Part shown: positions 8,178 to 17,408 of the stretch, piece by piece
Layout: each line of letters begins with the position of its first letter
Position numbering within the stretch: the stretch's first letter is position 1
NCBI GenBank assembly: GCA_016296655.1
Contig: JAEDIW010000002.1
Location: forward strand, 1 to 64,000
Direction: 5' to 3'
Length of the DNA: 64,000 bases
DNA from: Treponema sp.
Lineage (GTDB): Bacteria; Spirochaetota; Spirochaetia; Treponematales; Treponemataceae
Program-made: the position numbers and the translations under genes
Notes under the pieces: generated by a model
The model's input: the letters and a program-made list of their open reading frames with translations, nothing else
The model's database searches: none
What the model was told of the DNA's origin: nothing

Positions 8178-9056
8178 TTAAAAAAACAGCAGCCCTGCCA
8201 AACCAAGCGGAATAAGGTAGGCTGAAAACCAAACCAGCCGGCCCTTTTTTATGAGTTTCATAAGCCATGCAAGGGCTGCAAACCCTGAAACAAAGGCCGC
8301 AACACATCCGCACAATAGCGGAACAAATCCGATAGAAGAGGCAACTTCGCCCAAATCTTTTGCTTCCAGCAGAAAAGCCGCAAAAATTGCAGGAATTGAA
8401 ACAATAAAGGAAAATTCACCTGCATCGCTGCGCTTTACCCCGCTAAGAAGCGCTCCAGTAATTGTAGAACCAGAACGGGAAACTCCAGGCAACGTTCCAA
8501 CTCCCTGCATCAAACCAATTACAGCTGCCTGCTTTGCAGAAATTCCAGTACAATCTCCGTTTCCAGCACAATTTTCAGAACTGCGCTTCTTTTGCAACAA
8601 ATCAGAAATAATCAACAATAACGCTGTTAAAATGAAACCTGCACAGATTACTTTTACAGGCATTTCAGGAATAAATTTGCTGGTCGCAATTCCAATTACT
8701 CCTGTAATAAAAGTTGCAATTATTATTGCAACAATAGTTTTTCGGCTTAATCTATCATTGCCTGTAAGACCGTCAGAATTTTCCGAATCAGAAAAACTAT
8801 CTGCATTATCTGATTTTCCTGCTTTTCTGTTAAAAAATAATCTGAAAAAAGCCTGCATCAATTTTGCAATTTTTTTTCTAAAATAAATAATTACTGCAAG
8901 CAGCGTTGCCAAATGCAGCATAACATCAAACAAAAGAGGAATCTCTTTAAGATTAAAAAGATGCTGGGCAATAGCCAGATGTCCAGAAGAAGAAATCGGC
9001 AAAAATTCCGCAATTCCTTGTAATATACCTAAAAAAATACTTTGTAAAATTGACAT
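8178..9056 (-). CDS. uppP: Undecaprenyl-diphosphatase
   Basis: This membrane phosphatase (about 292 residues) recycles the undecaprenyl carrier for cell-wall synthesis; loss of UppP/BacA raises bacitracin sensitivity. The family signatures are visible: GILQGIAEFLPISSSGHL near the start and GVGTLPGVSRSGSTI in the second half, plus about eight hydrophobic segments. A GTG at 9071 is in frame, but the ATG at 9056 (MSILQSIFLG) matches the family start. On the minus strand a TATACT (9063-9068) ends six bases before this ATG, with TTTATA 17 bases further up, so transcription could start at the ATG itself. Its 3' end is 8 bp from the convergent ABC exporter. Confidence 0.93.
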   Translation of the reverse strand: MSILQSIFLGILQGIAEFLPISSSGHLAIAQHLFNLKEIPLLFDVMLHLATLLAVIIYFRKKIAKLMQAFFRLFFNRKAGKSDNADSFSDSENSDGLTGNDRLSRKTIVAIIIATFITGVIGIATSKFIPEMPVKVICAGFILTALLLIISDLLQKKRSSENCAGNGDCTGISAKQAAVIGLMQGVGTLPGVSRSGSTITGALLSGVKRSDAGEFSFIVSIPAIFAAFLLEAKDLGEVASSIGFVPLLCGCVAAFVSGFAALAWLMKLIKKGRLVWFSAYLIPLGLAGLLFF

Positions 9057-9091
9057 AGTTCTAGTATACACATAATTTCTTCTTTTATAAA
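9057..9091 (-). promoter_or_regulatory. Promoter giving a probable leaderless uppP transcript
   Basis: Read on the minus strand: TTTATA, 17 bases, TATACT (9063-9068), six bases, then the ATG at 9056. There is no Shine-Dalgarno. The expected transcription start coincides with the A of the start codon. Confidence 0.45.
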
Positions 9092-9143
9092 GAGCAGTAA
9101 TCTGCTATATTATTCCTGCAATCTCAGAACAGGAAGTAATGTT

Positions 9144-11486
9144 ATGAATAAAAAACGTTTTTCAGCCTGTATTTTGTTTTTGTTGAATTTTTTCTTTTCA
9201 GCATTCTCCCAAAGCGAATTTTCAAATACAGCTAACATAATTGACGAACTTTACAACTATGAGCAGGTTCTTCCATCTCCTGAAAAACCTGCTGACAGAC
9301 CATCTGTTGCACTAATTCTTTCAGGAGGAGGTGCCAGAGGTTTTGCACATCTGCCGGTATTAGAATTACTTGAAAAATATGAAATTCCAGTTGATATTGT
9401 AATCGGTACAAGCATCGGTGCAATTATAGGAGGCATTTACTGCTGCGGCTATTCAGTTGCAGAAATGGAAGAAGAATTTTTTTCATTGGACTGGTCAGAC
9501 ATATTTCAAGACAAAGTTCCAGAACTTTACGAATCCCGTCTGAGCAAGGCTTCAAAGGCTGCCACACCGTTTTCAATCAACTTTAAAAAGACCGATAATG
9601 GAACAAACTTGAATTTAGGCTCTGGAATCCTTTCAGGGCAATATGCATACGAATTCATAAAAAAGATGACTTTATCCATACCTTCAAATTGCAATTTTGA
9701 CGATTTACCCATTCCTTTCAGGGCTGTTTCAGTAAATCTTACCAGTGGCAACATTGAAGTTTTTGGCAGCGGAGACATTGCAGAAGCTATCCGCTCCAGC
9801 ATGAGCATTCCAGGATTTTTTCAGCCTTTCAGAATTGACGGACAATATTATATTGACGGTGGCACAAGAAACAACACTCCTATAGATATTGCCGTAAAAA
9901 TGGGCTATGACATAATAATCGTTTCAGAAATTTCCTCAAAACTGAACCAAGACTATGAATCATTCAAATCCAGTCCAGTTACAGCCCTTCAGCAAATGAC
10001 AAATATAGAACAGGCTGTAAGAAACCGTGAAGCATACAAACAGGCATCCCTTGTTGTTTTTCCAGACTATGGAAATGCCACCATTCTTGATTTTACAAAA
10101 GCAAAAAAAATTTACAGCGACAGCCTTGCCAGCATGGAAGAATATAAAACTGGCTTTGAAAAAATAAAGAATGAAATTTCTGCAAAAACCTACAGCGAAA
10201 AATTTTCAGCAAAGAAAAATACTTCGTTTAACACAGACTATAAAAAAAATCCTTTACCAGTTGTAACAAGCTTTTCTGTAACTGGAGGAGACGAACAAGA
10301 TGTCTGGCTTATACAGCGCACTTTTTCTTCAATTCGGGGAAAGGAACTTACTCCAGAACTATACGAGTCATTTGAAAAATCCATTTATAAAAGCGGAAAA
10401 TATGAAAATGTCGTAACCCGCATCAAAAAAATAAATTCCTGCAACTCCAATATTGAAATAATTCTTTCAAAAAAACAGCAAAAAGAATTGTCTTTTTCAC
10501 TAGGCATGGACTACAAAGGAACCCTGTCAACCGATGCAATGAATGACTTCTCAATGATTATGCAGATTCAAAAGGAAGGTTTTTTGGGCAAAGGCTCTAT
10601 TTTTTCGATTCGAGGCAGTTTTTTTACCGATTATTCCATTACTATGGAATATATTCAGCCGCTTGGAAATATTCTTTATACCATTCTTTCCCTTTCTTGT
10701 GAAAATGACCGATCCTTAGTTTCAAGCGGCCTCGACTATTATCCAATACAGGCAGAGCAGGTTTTCAAAAACATAATGGAATTTTCCATAGGGATTCCTG
10801 TAAGTTCCTGGTTTGTATTTTCACTAGGCATAAATGCTGGCATTTACAATACAGAAGAAAAAATCGAGCATGGTTGTCAAACAAGTGCCACCAGTATATT
10901 TGGAAAAACAGTTATAAATTCATTTGATTCAAATTGTCTTCCAGTTTCTGGCTTACTGCTAGATTCAAGTTTACAGTCAATTTTCCCTATCGAAAAATTT
11001 GACAAAGATGTCTATTATGACGTTGAATCCATCAACATAGAAGCTGTCATTCCTTTAACTAAAAAAATAAGCACCAGTCTCAAAGCCTTTACAGGAGGCA
11101 ACTTTACAGAAAATCTGTCAGAATATCCTGAACTCATTTCAATTTTTGGATTTCCGCTGGCAGACAGAATCTTTTTTCCACAAATAGCAGCTTCAGGCAA
11201 CTACGGAGTTTACAAAGCGGCAGCAGGTGCAAGTTTAATTTTCTGTCCCTGGAGTCAGCTTTCAATTTTAGGGGGAAGGGCATTTTTTGCTGCAAGTGGT
11301 GCCATTGGAAATATATGGCAAAAACGGGAAGAAATTTCTAAAGATTCGCCTGTATGGCGTTCTTCTATTGATTTGGGAATTCGGTTCTCAGACTCTTTCG
11401 GAATTCTTCTTCGCACAGGCATGGGAAAAACCAGAGGAGAAATAGAACCTTTCATTTCACTTGATATAGGAAAAGTTCGCTTATAA
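9144..11486 (+). CDS. Secreted patatin-like phospholipase with POTRA and outer-membrane barrel (type Vd, PlpD-like)
   Basis: This 780-residue protein has four parts: a signal peptide (about 1-22, MNKKRFSACILFLLNFFFSA); a patatin domain (about 53-330); a POTRA-like segment (about 365-440); and a C-terminal beta-barrel region to the last residues, where LDIGKVRL is a plausible barrel end. The patatin oxyanion loop GGGARG (61-66), nucleophile elbow GTSIG (Ser90) and the Asp of DGG (Asp238) are all present, so the lipase should be active. This architecture is that of type Vd autotransporters, in which the barrel carries the lipase across the outer membrane. AGGAAG precedes the ATG. It appears to be a single gene. 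Confidence 0.85.
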   Translation: MNKKRFSACILFLLNFFFSAFSQSEFSNTANIIDELYNYEQVLPSPEKPADRPSVALILSGGGARGFAHLPVLELLEKYEIPVDIVIGTSIGAIIGGIYCCGYSVAEMEEEFFSLDWSDIFQDKVPELYESRLSKASKAATPFSINFKKTDNGTNLNLGSGILSGQYAYEFIKKMTLSIPSNCNFDDLPIPFRAVSVNLTSGNIEVFGSGDIAEAIRSSMSIPGFFQPFRIDGQYYIDGGTRNNTPIDIAVKMGYDIIIVSEISSKLNQDYESFKSSPVTALQQMTNIEQAVRNREAYKQASLVVFPDYGNATILDFTKAKKIYSDSLASMEEYKTGFEKIKNEISAKTYSEKFSAKKNTSFNTDYKKNPLPVVTSFSVTGGDEQDVWLIQRTFSSIRGKELTPELYESFEKSIYKSGKYENVVTRIKKINSCNSNIEIILSKKQQKELSFSLGMDYKGTLSTDAMNDFSMIMQIQKEGFLGKGSIFSIRGSFFTDYSITMEYIQPLGNILYTILSLSCENDRSLVSSGLDYYPIQAEQVFKNIMEFSIGIPVSSWFVFSLGINAGIYNTEEKIEHGCQTSATSIFGKTVINSFDSNCLPVSGLLLDSSLQSIFPIEKFDKDVYYDVESINIEAVIPLTKKISTSLKAFTGGNFTENLSEYPELISIFGFPLADRIFFPQIAASGNYGVYKAAAGASLIFCPWSQLSILGGRAFFAASGAIGNIWQKREEISKDSPVWRSSIDLGIRFSDSFGILLRTGMGKTRGEIEPFISLDIGKVRL

Positions 11487-11520
11487 AAACAACTTTTATG
11501 GATAAACTCAAAAAAAAATA

Positions 11521-11545
11521 CCCCAAGCAAAAAAGGCTTCGGGGC
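11521..11545 (+). terminator. Stem-loop after the patatin gene
   Basis: CCCCAAGC (11521-11528) pairs with GCTTCGGGG (about 11536-11544) with one bulged base, forming a GC-rich hairpin 35 bases past the patatin stop. The trailing sequence (CATTAAGG) lacks a T-run, so the termination efficiency is uncertain. Confidence 0.5.
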
Positions 11546-11659
11546 ATTAAGGACGCTATAGACATTTACAGATTATAATTTATTTGTAGAAAAAGTCCAT
11601 TCAAAAAAACAGATTATTAAAAAAATCCTGTTATATAACAAATATATATAAAATTTAAA

Positions 11660-11751
11660 AGACAAGCATTTATCAGCTAAATGCTTGCGTTACAAACTTC
11701 TTTATCAATTGCGATTAATTGAAAACTTTTGATTTTTTTATGGGAGAAAAT
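11660..11751 (+). promoter_or_regulatory. Degenerate multi-hairpin leader element, copy L4
   Basis: AAGCATTT (from about 11664) and AAATGCTT form an 8-bp stem. GCGTTACAAACTTCTTTATC follows, matching the middle of L1 and L2, then TCAATT/AATTGA arms and ATTTTTTTATGGGAG. It ends at the ribosome binding site of the pectinesterase gene, as the other copies do. It is shorter and more diverged than L1 and L2. Confidence 0.5.
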
Positions 11752-12735
11752 ATGACAAAAACATTTATCGTTGATGCGAATGGAGCTGGTGATTTTTCAA
11801 CAATCCAAGAAGTTCTGGCACTTCCAGAAGAAAAACTTACAATTATCCTCAAACCAGGAATTTATTCAGGGCAAATATTTTCAACAAAAAAATATCTCTG
11901 CATAAAAGGTGAAAATCCTGAAACAACTGTAATAACAGGTAGCATAGGTGCCAAACAGCCATTTTCAGATGGAAACATAACAGGAACTTTCAGAACCTAT
12001 ACAGCTTACTTTTCAGGACAGGCCGTTCATCTTGAAAACCTTACAATTGAAAACACAGCCGGTCAAGGTTCTATTGCAGGACAGGCAATTGCATTGTACG
12101 CTTCCGCAAGTTTTGTTTATTGCAAAAATTTAATACTTTCCGGTTTTCAAGATACTCTTTTTACAGGACCTCTGCCAGAAAAAGAAAAAATCCCTGGAGG
12201 TTTTAGGGGACCTGAAGAAAACCTTCCACGCAGAAAATCCATTCAGTATTATGAAAACTGTCATATAAGCGGAACAGTCGACTATATCTTTGGCAGCGCA
12301 GATGTCTTATTTAAAAACTGCACACTTTCAGTTCATGACACTCAAACAGAATGTTATATAACAGCACCGTCAACCCCATCAAACGGAACTGGCTACATTT
12401 TTGACAGCTGCAAAATTCAAAAAGCAGAAGACTACAACATACAGCAGCATAAAAATGTCTATTTAGGCCGTCCATGGAGAAAATATGCAAAATGCTGCTG
12501 GATAAACTGTGACTTTGGTGAAATAATCTGCCAACAGGCATGGGATAATTGGAATGATGCTGAAAATGAAAAAACTTCCTGCTTTTCAGTATTCAATAAT
12601 AAATGGCTTCATTCAGAAGAAGCAGGCAAAGGTAAGTTTGGCAAAGTCTTAACCAGTCAGCAGGCAGATGAAATTTTAAAAATATCAGAAACTATTCGTC
12701 AGAGCGTTCTCAATTCATGTTCCAAAGAAGCATAA
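11752..12735 (+). CDS. Pectinesterase (carbohydrate esterase family 8), probably cytoplasmic
   Basis: This protein of about 327 residues removes methyl esters from galacturonan. The family landmarks appear in order: QAIALYASA, GFQDTLFT, a catalytic segment GTVDYIFGSADVLF, and VYLGRPWRKYAKC with the substrate-binding Arg/Trp. A TTG at 11719 is in frame, but the ATG at 11752 follows GGGAG by five bases and opens directly with the first beta-helix turn (FIVDANGAGDFSTIQ). There is no signal peptide, so it would act on imported oligosaccharides. Its 3' end overlaps the convergent GH105 gene by 37 bp (12699-12735). Confidence 0.9.
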   Translation: MTKTFIVDANGAGDFSTIQEVLALPEEKLTIILKPGIYSGQIFSTKKYLCIKGENPETTVITGSIGAKQPFSDGNITGTFRTYTAYFSGQAVHLENLTIENTAGQGSIAGQAIALYASASFVYCKNLILSGFQDTLFTGPLPEKEKIPGGFRGPEENLPRRKSIQYYENCHISGTVDYIFGSADVLFKNCTLSVHDTQTECYITAPSTPSNGTGYIFDSCKIQKAEDYNIQQHKNVYLGRPWRKYAKCCWINCDFGEIICQQAWDNWNDAENEKTSCFSVFNNKWLHSEEAGKGKFGKVLTSQQADEILKISETIRQSVLNSCSKEA

Positions 12736-13799
12736 ATAAAAGCCGCAACGCCTTTGTAATCATCTGAAACAACAGGCTGCTCAATATAGTACTTATAAGA
12801 ACCGTCGCGATAAGGATTTCCACCTAATCCAGCCTTATCGCAAATTCCTGTTACATGGATTTCTCCATTTTCAGAAATTATAAGTTTAGAGCATAGTCCC
12901 TTATAACCTGCTTGAGCTGCATCTAAAACAGCAGCAGAGTTTTCAAAAAGATAGTGCTTTCTCTGCATCTTGTACAAAAAATTCACAAACATTGCAGAAG
13001 CAGATGTCTCGTGGTAATTTCCTTTATGGTTTGGCCTGTCCATAACCTGATACCAAAGACCATTGCTTTTATCCTGACAGGAAATTACAGGTTCTACCAG
13101 TGAATTGGCAGATTTTAAAACCAAATTCCTTAGCTGATGATGTTCCTTATCGTTTGGAATAAAATCCAAAATATCAACCAATGCCAGTGCATACCATCCC
13201 ACTGCTCGTGCAAAAATTATAGGAGAACATCCATTCTGCGTATCTACCCACAGCTGCTTATGCGATTCATCCCAAGCTTGATACAAAAGTCCTGTTTTTG
13301 AATCCTTAAAATGAGATTCAACAAGAGCAATTTGAACTAACAGGTCATGCAAATCATGTTTGGTTCCAAATTCAACTCCATAACGGGCATAAAAAGGTGC
13401 ATACATATAGAAACCATTCAGCCACATCTGCCATGGATATATTTTCTTGTGCCAGAATCCCTGACTACGGTTTCTCGGCTGATTTTGAAGCTGATTGTAC
13501 AATTTTAAAATTACGTTTTTATATTTTTCATCGCCTGTAAGAGAATAAAATCTAAAGGCCAGTTTTCCAGGATTTATCGCATCAAGATTAAAATCTTCTG
13601 GATTATAGCCAAGAATATCCCCATTATCCAAAATCAGAGCATCAAATTTGTTTTTGACCCAGGAAATTATTTCCTCATCATTTTCACGTTTTGCACTTTC
13701 ATAAATTGCAAGCATCAAGAATGCCTGAGCATAATGCCACGACATCTGAGGAGGAAACTTTTTTATTGCCTGTAAGACTAATTTCGTAGACGTATTCAT
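12699..13799 (-). CDS. Unsaturated galacturonyl/rhamnogalacturonyl hydrolase (GH105)
   Basis: This 366-residue protein matches the YteR/RhiN family, which removes the unsaturated uronic acid that pectate or rhamnogalacturonan lyases leave on oligosaccharides. The (alpha/alpha)6-barrel motifs include MSWHYAQAFLML, KIYPWQMWLNGFYMYAPFYARY, ARAVGWYALALVDIL and NYHETSASAMFVNFLYKM. The length is normal and there is no signal peptide, so the site is the cytoplasm. It lies downstream of the importer genes in the same direction, beyond a terminator. Its end overlaps the pectinesterase gene tail-to-tail. It implies that the cell handles lyase products as well as plain oligogalacturonides. Confidence 0.9.
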   Translation of the reverse strand: MNTSTKLVLQAIKKFPPQMSWHYAQAFLMLAIYESAKRENDEEIISWVKNKFDALILDNGDILGYNPEDFNLDAINPGKLAFRFYSLTGDEKYKNVILKLYNQLQNQPRNRSQGFWHKKIYPWQMWLNGFYMYAPFYARYGVEFGTKHDLHDLLVQIALVESHFKDSKTGLLYQAWDESHKQLWVDTQNGCSPIIFARAVGWYALALVDILDFIPNDKEHHQLRNLVLKSANSLVEPVISCQDKSNGLWYQVMDRPNHKGNYHETSASAMFVNFLYKMQRKHYLFENSAAVLDAAQAGYKGLCSKLIISENGEIHVTGICDKAGLGGNPYRDGSYKYYIEQPVVSDDYKGVAAFIYASLEHELRTL

Positions 13800-13822
13800 T
13801 CTTTTTTTTCAAATGGCTTTAC

Positions 13823-13862
13823 AAAAAAGGGATGCCATCGCTTCAAAAGTTTCCGGCATCCC
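13823..13862 (-). terminator. Intrinsic terminator after the oligosaccharide-binding protein gene
   Basis: On the minus strand GGGATGCC (13862-13855) pairs perfectly with GGCATCCC (13836-13829), and a run of T (13828-13823) follows. It should end most transcripts from the importer operon and let reduced read-through into the GH105 gene. Confidence 0.85.
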
Positions 13863-13883
13863 TATATCAGCTAAAGGTAAAAA

Positions 13884-15455
13884 TTAGTGAAGCAGGTTGT
13901 TAGACTTAGCGTAGTCTACAGCTTTCTTATTCCACTCTTCTCCACCAACTTTCTTGAATTCTTCAACCCAAGCATCCCAGTTAGCTTTTGTAAGTTCACG
14001 CTTTCCAGTGATGAACTCAAGAGCACCCTGTTCCAAGAAACGTTTAACATCAGCATCTGGAGGTGGAAGCAATGTGTTGTTTACAGCATTTTCCCATGGG
14101 CGGCTCTGCATATCAACAAGGATAGCACCTGGATTCATGATTTTCTTTGAAACTTCTGTTTCATAAGCTGGGTAGCGAGCCTGAACTTCAACTTTTCCAT
14201 TGTAGAATACCATGTTACGCAGCTGTGTAATGTTTACGTTTTCAGCCTTGTCCCATGCTTTTGCAGGATCAGGTACACCTTTTGATGTTGGAATACCAGC
14301 AGCATCTCTTACAAAGTTAACACCTTCTTTTCCCCATCCCAACAGATAGTAACCGCCATCAGGACCTTCGTCAGACATCCAGTTCAACATTTTAGCAATT
14401 GCTTCTTTCTTGCCTTCGCTAGCAGCTTTTTCTGAAACTGCATAGATACGGAAGTTTGTAGAGTAGTTACCAGCTGCCTGCTGACCTTTTGGTCCTTTTG
14501 GAGCATCAATAACCATCCATTCACCTTTCGGGAAGTTCTTGTCAAATGGAGCATAGTTGTTTTTTGCACCAAGAGCAGCATTCTGCTCACGCATGATACC
14601 AAAACGACCCTGTTTCCAAGCTGCACGGAAATCATCTTTCTTATATGTGAGCCAGTTTGGATCGATTACTTTTTCATCACACATTTTCTTTACCCAAGAA
14701 ATTGCATCGAAATATTCTGGCTGAAGAACTTTAAGACCTGGTCTTGCTTTTGTCATGTTCCATGTACCTGCACAACCGAATGCACCCATCCAAGGTTCCA
14801 TACGGCGTCCAAGAACTTCTGCGTCTGAATAGATTTCAATGAATGCACCATAACCCCATGTATCGTTTTTACCGTTTCCATCTGGGTCATTGAAAGTAAA
14901 TGCTTTCATTACATTCATAAATTCATCCAAAGTTGTTGGAACTTTAAGTCCAAGTTTATCCAACCAGTCTTTGCGGATAAGAACACCTTCGTTTCTTACC
15001 ATTGAAGAAGGAGATGCCAGACCATAAGACTTTCCATCAATTGTTGTGAAAAGTTTGCTGTCTGCATTGTAGTGTGTTGTGCGGTTAGGCATCTGTGCAT
15101 ACATATCATCTACATCAGCAAGAAGACCCTGATCAACAAGACGAAGCCATGTAGGACGTTCTACCATGAACAAATCTGGAAGAGCGTTGGCAGCAGCAGC
15201 AGCGTTGATTTTCTGATCCTGGTCGTTAGCAGAAGATGGAAGAGCTGTAAGCTGTAAGTTGATGTTGAATTTTTCCTTAAGGATTGATAATACTTCCCAA
15301 TCAGCTGGTGGCGGACCAGCTTCAGTAACGGCTGCTCCATACCAAAGGTCGATAGTAACTGGACCAGAAGCTTTTGTTTCTTTTGATCCATTTGCAAACA
15401 GTGAAGCACCCATAGCTAAAACTAATGAGGCAACTGCAAGTTTAGTAACTTTCAT
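13884..15455 (-). CDS. Oligosaccharide ABC transporter binding protein (LplA/YtcQ-like)
   Basis: This 523-residue family 1 extracellular binding protein has a signal peptide ending near SLFANGSKE. It has no lipobox cysteine, so it is probably free in the periplasm. The large size and the aromatic-rich body (LFMVERPTWLRLVDQGLLADV, WGYGAFIEIYSDAEVLGRR) fit binding proteins for oligosaccharides. Its partners are the two permeases upstream (16509-17408 and 15576-16484). No ATPase gene is in the cluster, so a shared MsmK/UgpC-type ATPase elsewhere is expected. AGGAGG precedes the ATG. The ligand is probably pectin-derived oligogalacturonide or rhamnogalacturonide, judged from the neighbours. Confidence 0.87.
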   Translation of the reverse strand: MKVTKLAVASLVLAMGASLFANGSKETKASGPVTIDLWYGAAVTEAGPPPADWEVLSILKEKFNINLQLTALPSSANDQDQKINAAAAANALPDLFMVERPTWLRLVDQGLLADVDDMYAQMPNRTTHYNADSKLFTTIDGKSYGLASPSSMVRNEGVLIRKDWLDKLGLKVPTTLDEFMNVMKAFTFNDPDGNGKNDTWGYGAFIEIYSDAEVLGRRMEPWMGAFGCAGTWNMTKARPGLKVLQPEYFDAISWVKKMCDEKVIDPNWLTYKKDDFRAAWKQGRFGIMREQNAALGAKNNYAPFDKNFPKGEWMVIDAPKGPKGQQAAGNYSTNFRIYAVSEKAASEGKKEAIAKMLNWMSDEGPDGGYYLLGWGKEGVNFVRDAAGIPTSKGVPDPAKAWDKAENVNITQLRNMVFYNGKVEVQARYPAYETEVSKKIMNPGAILVDMQSRPWENAVNNTLLPPPDADVKRFLEQGALEFITGKRELTKANWDAWVEEFKKVGGEEWNKKAVDYAKSNNLLH

Positions 15456-15534
15456 AAAAGTCCTCCTATTTTATTTGTAATAATAGAAACCGTCTTTATA
15501 AATGGAACTATTATTAAAAATTTCAAAAAATATT

Positions 15535-15559
15535 CTGGCGGCAGAAAAAATACCGCCAG
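15535..15559 (-). repeat. Hairpin in the permease-binding protein gap
   Basis: CTGGCGG (15535-15541) and CCGCCAG (15553-15559) form a 7-bp GC-rich stem just after the second permease gene. On the minus strand it is followed by AATATTTTTTG. It may be a weak terminator, or a 5' stabiliser that helps make more binding protein than permease. Confidence 0.6.
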
Positions 15560-15575
15560 CTTTAAGTTTTCAGGC

Positions 15576-16484
15576 TTAACCCTTAACACTTCCCAGCAAA
15601 GTTCCCTTTGTGAAGTATTTCTGAATAAACGGATAAGCAATTACCATCGGAATTGCTGACATGAATACAGAAGCTGCTTTGATAGCTGCAATAGGAGCTT
15701 CACCAAAAGCATTAACTTCAACATATTCATTCATACCACTTGCAAGCAGAATGTTGCGCAACAGGATTGGCAGTGGCTGAAGTTCATTCTTGCTAAGATA
15801 AAGCATAGCGTTGAAGAAGTCATTCCAATAAGAAACTCCATAGAACAAACCGATTGTCATCAAAATCGGTTTTGAAAGTGGAAGAATAATCTGCACAAGA
15901 ACCTTCCACTCTGGAGCACCGTCAATTCTGGCAGATTCTTTCAAAGAATCAGGAATTCCTTCAAAGAAACTTCTCATTATCAAACAGTTGTATGTCGTAA
16001 CAGCAACTGGAAGGAATACGGCTGCAAGATGATTTGTAAGACCAAGTTTTGTAATTACAAGGTAATGAGGTATCAAACCAATATTGAAAAGGTAAGGTAC
16101 CAAAATCAAAATATTGAAAAATTTTCTTCCAGGCAAAGTCTGTATTGAAAGACCATAAGCAATAGGAACAGTAAGAACCAAAGCAGTAGCAACACCAAAA
16201 ACAAGAATCTTCAAACTGTTGAAAAAAGCCAGTGTAAATCCACGGTTTCCTAAAAGCGCTTTATAAGCAGCTGTAGACCACTTCCACGGAGGCAGGAACA
16301 TACCCTGCATGTTATTTCCAATATAGTCAGCTGGACGGAACGAAAGAGTAATTGTACTCCAAAGAGGAACCGCAATGACAATAAGTGTAATAACAAGGAA
16401 CACGTCAAGAATAGTATAGAAAATTCTATCAGTGCCAGTCATCTGCATCAAAATCTTGGATGTTTCGCTGTTTTTCTTAGGCAT
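15576..16484 (-). CDS. Oligosaccharide ABC transporter permease (LplC/YtcP-like)
   Basis: This 302-residue inner-membrane protein has six predicted helices. Its EAA loop, ESARIDGAPEWKVLVQIILP, contacts the ATPase. It resembles the second permease of Lpl-type importers used by spirochaetes and Firmicutes for complex oligosaccharides. It lies 24 bp downstream of the first permease gene and 120 bp upstream of the binding-protein gene, in one operon with both. The start is supported by AAGGAG on the minus strand just upstream. Confidence 0.88.
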   Translation of the reverse strand: MPKKNSETSKILMQMTGTDRIFYTILDVFLVITLIVIAVPLWSTITLSFRPADYIGNNMQGMFLPPWKWSTAAYKALLGNRGFTLAFFNSLKILVFGVATALVLTVPIAYGLSIQTLPGRKFFNILILVPYLFNIGLIPHYLVITKLGLTNHLAAVFLPVAVTTYNCLIMRSFFEGIPDSLKESARIDGAPEWKVLVQIILPLSKPILMTIGLFYGVSYWNDFFNAMLYLSKNELQPLPILLRNILLASGMNEYVEVNAFGEAPIAAIKAASVFMSAIPMVIAYPFIQKYFTKGTLLGSVKG

Positions 16485-16508
16485 TATTTTCTCCTTATTA
16501 CCTTAACG

Positions 16509-17408
16509 TTAGAACAGGCTTGAATCAGCAACAACTTTTGTAAGGCGGTTTGCAAAAGCAACCAATAAAGTTCCGATGATTCCCTTGAAAATACCAACTG
16601 CCGTTGCTAATGAGAAACGAGCATCAAGCAAGCCCTGACGGTAAACCCAAGTATCAATAATATCTGCAACACTAAGAACAGATGTATTGTACAACATGAA
16701 AATCTGATTGAAACCAGCATTAAGAATCGTTCCAAGCTTAAGAAGAACAACCATTACAATAACAGGACGGATTGAAGGAATGGTAATATACCATGTTCTC
16801 TGCAATGCTGTAGTACCTTCAACCATTGCAGCTTCATAGAGAGAAGGGTCAATACCCATAAGAGCAGCAATAAAAATAATTGCACCCCATCCCATTTCCT
16901 TCCAGGCATCAGAAAAAAGAACAATCCATGGAAAACACTTTGTATTAGTCAAAAAGTCAATCGGCTCACCGCCACACATTTTGACCAAATCATTTATAAC
17001 ACCATCTCCAGGAGCAAGAAGTGAAAGAAGAATACCATACATAATAACCCATGACAAAAAGTGTGGGAGATATGTAAGCGTCTGAACAATCTTGCGCAAT
17101 GTTTCACGGTGAGATTCAAAAAGAACTACAGCAAGTATAATAGAAAGCGGAACACTAAGGATAAGCTTACCAAAGCTATACCCAACAGTATTGCGAATCA
17201 ACTCCCAGAAATAATACGAACTGAAGAATTCTTTAAAAAACCTCAAACCAGCCCATGGACTTCCCCATACACCAAGACGTGGCTTAAAGTCCTTAAAGGC
17301 AATCTGACCGTTAAGCATCGGTACATATTTAAAAATGATAAAGTAAATAATTGGAATGAACATAAGGATGTATATGTCCTTATGGCGTTTAATTTCCTTT
17401 AAATTCAT
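16509..17408 (-). CDS. Oligosaccharide ABC transporter permease (LplB/YteP-like)
   Basis: This 299-residue inner-membrane protein is the first gene of the importer operon. It has a hydrophobic N-terminus (YILMFIPIIYFIIFKYVPM) and an EAA-type loop in YEAAMVEGTTALQRTWYITI. AGAGG lies about seven bases before the ATG on the minus strand. It pairs with the second permease to form a heterodimeric channel. The giant AraC-type regulator just upstream, in the same direction, is the obvious candidate to control this operon. Confidence 0.88.
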   Translation of the reverse strand: MNLKEIKRHKDIYILMFIPIIYFIIFKYVPMLNGQIAFKDFKPRLGVWGSPWAGLRFFKEFFSSYYFWELIRNTVGYSFGKLILSVPLSIILAVVLFESHRETLRKIVQTLTYLPHFLSWVIMYGILLSLLAPGDGVINDLVKMCGGEPIDFLTNTKCFPWIVLFSDAWKEMGWGAIIFIAALMGIDPSLYEAAMVEGTTALQRTWYITIPSIRPVIVMVVLLKLGTILNAGFNQIFMLYNTSVLSVADIIDTWVYRQGLLDARFSLATAVGIFKGIIGTLLVAFANRLTKVVADSSLF

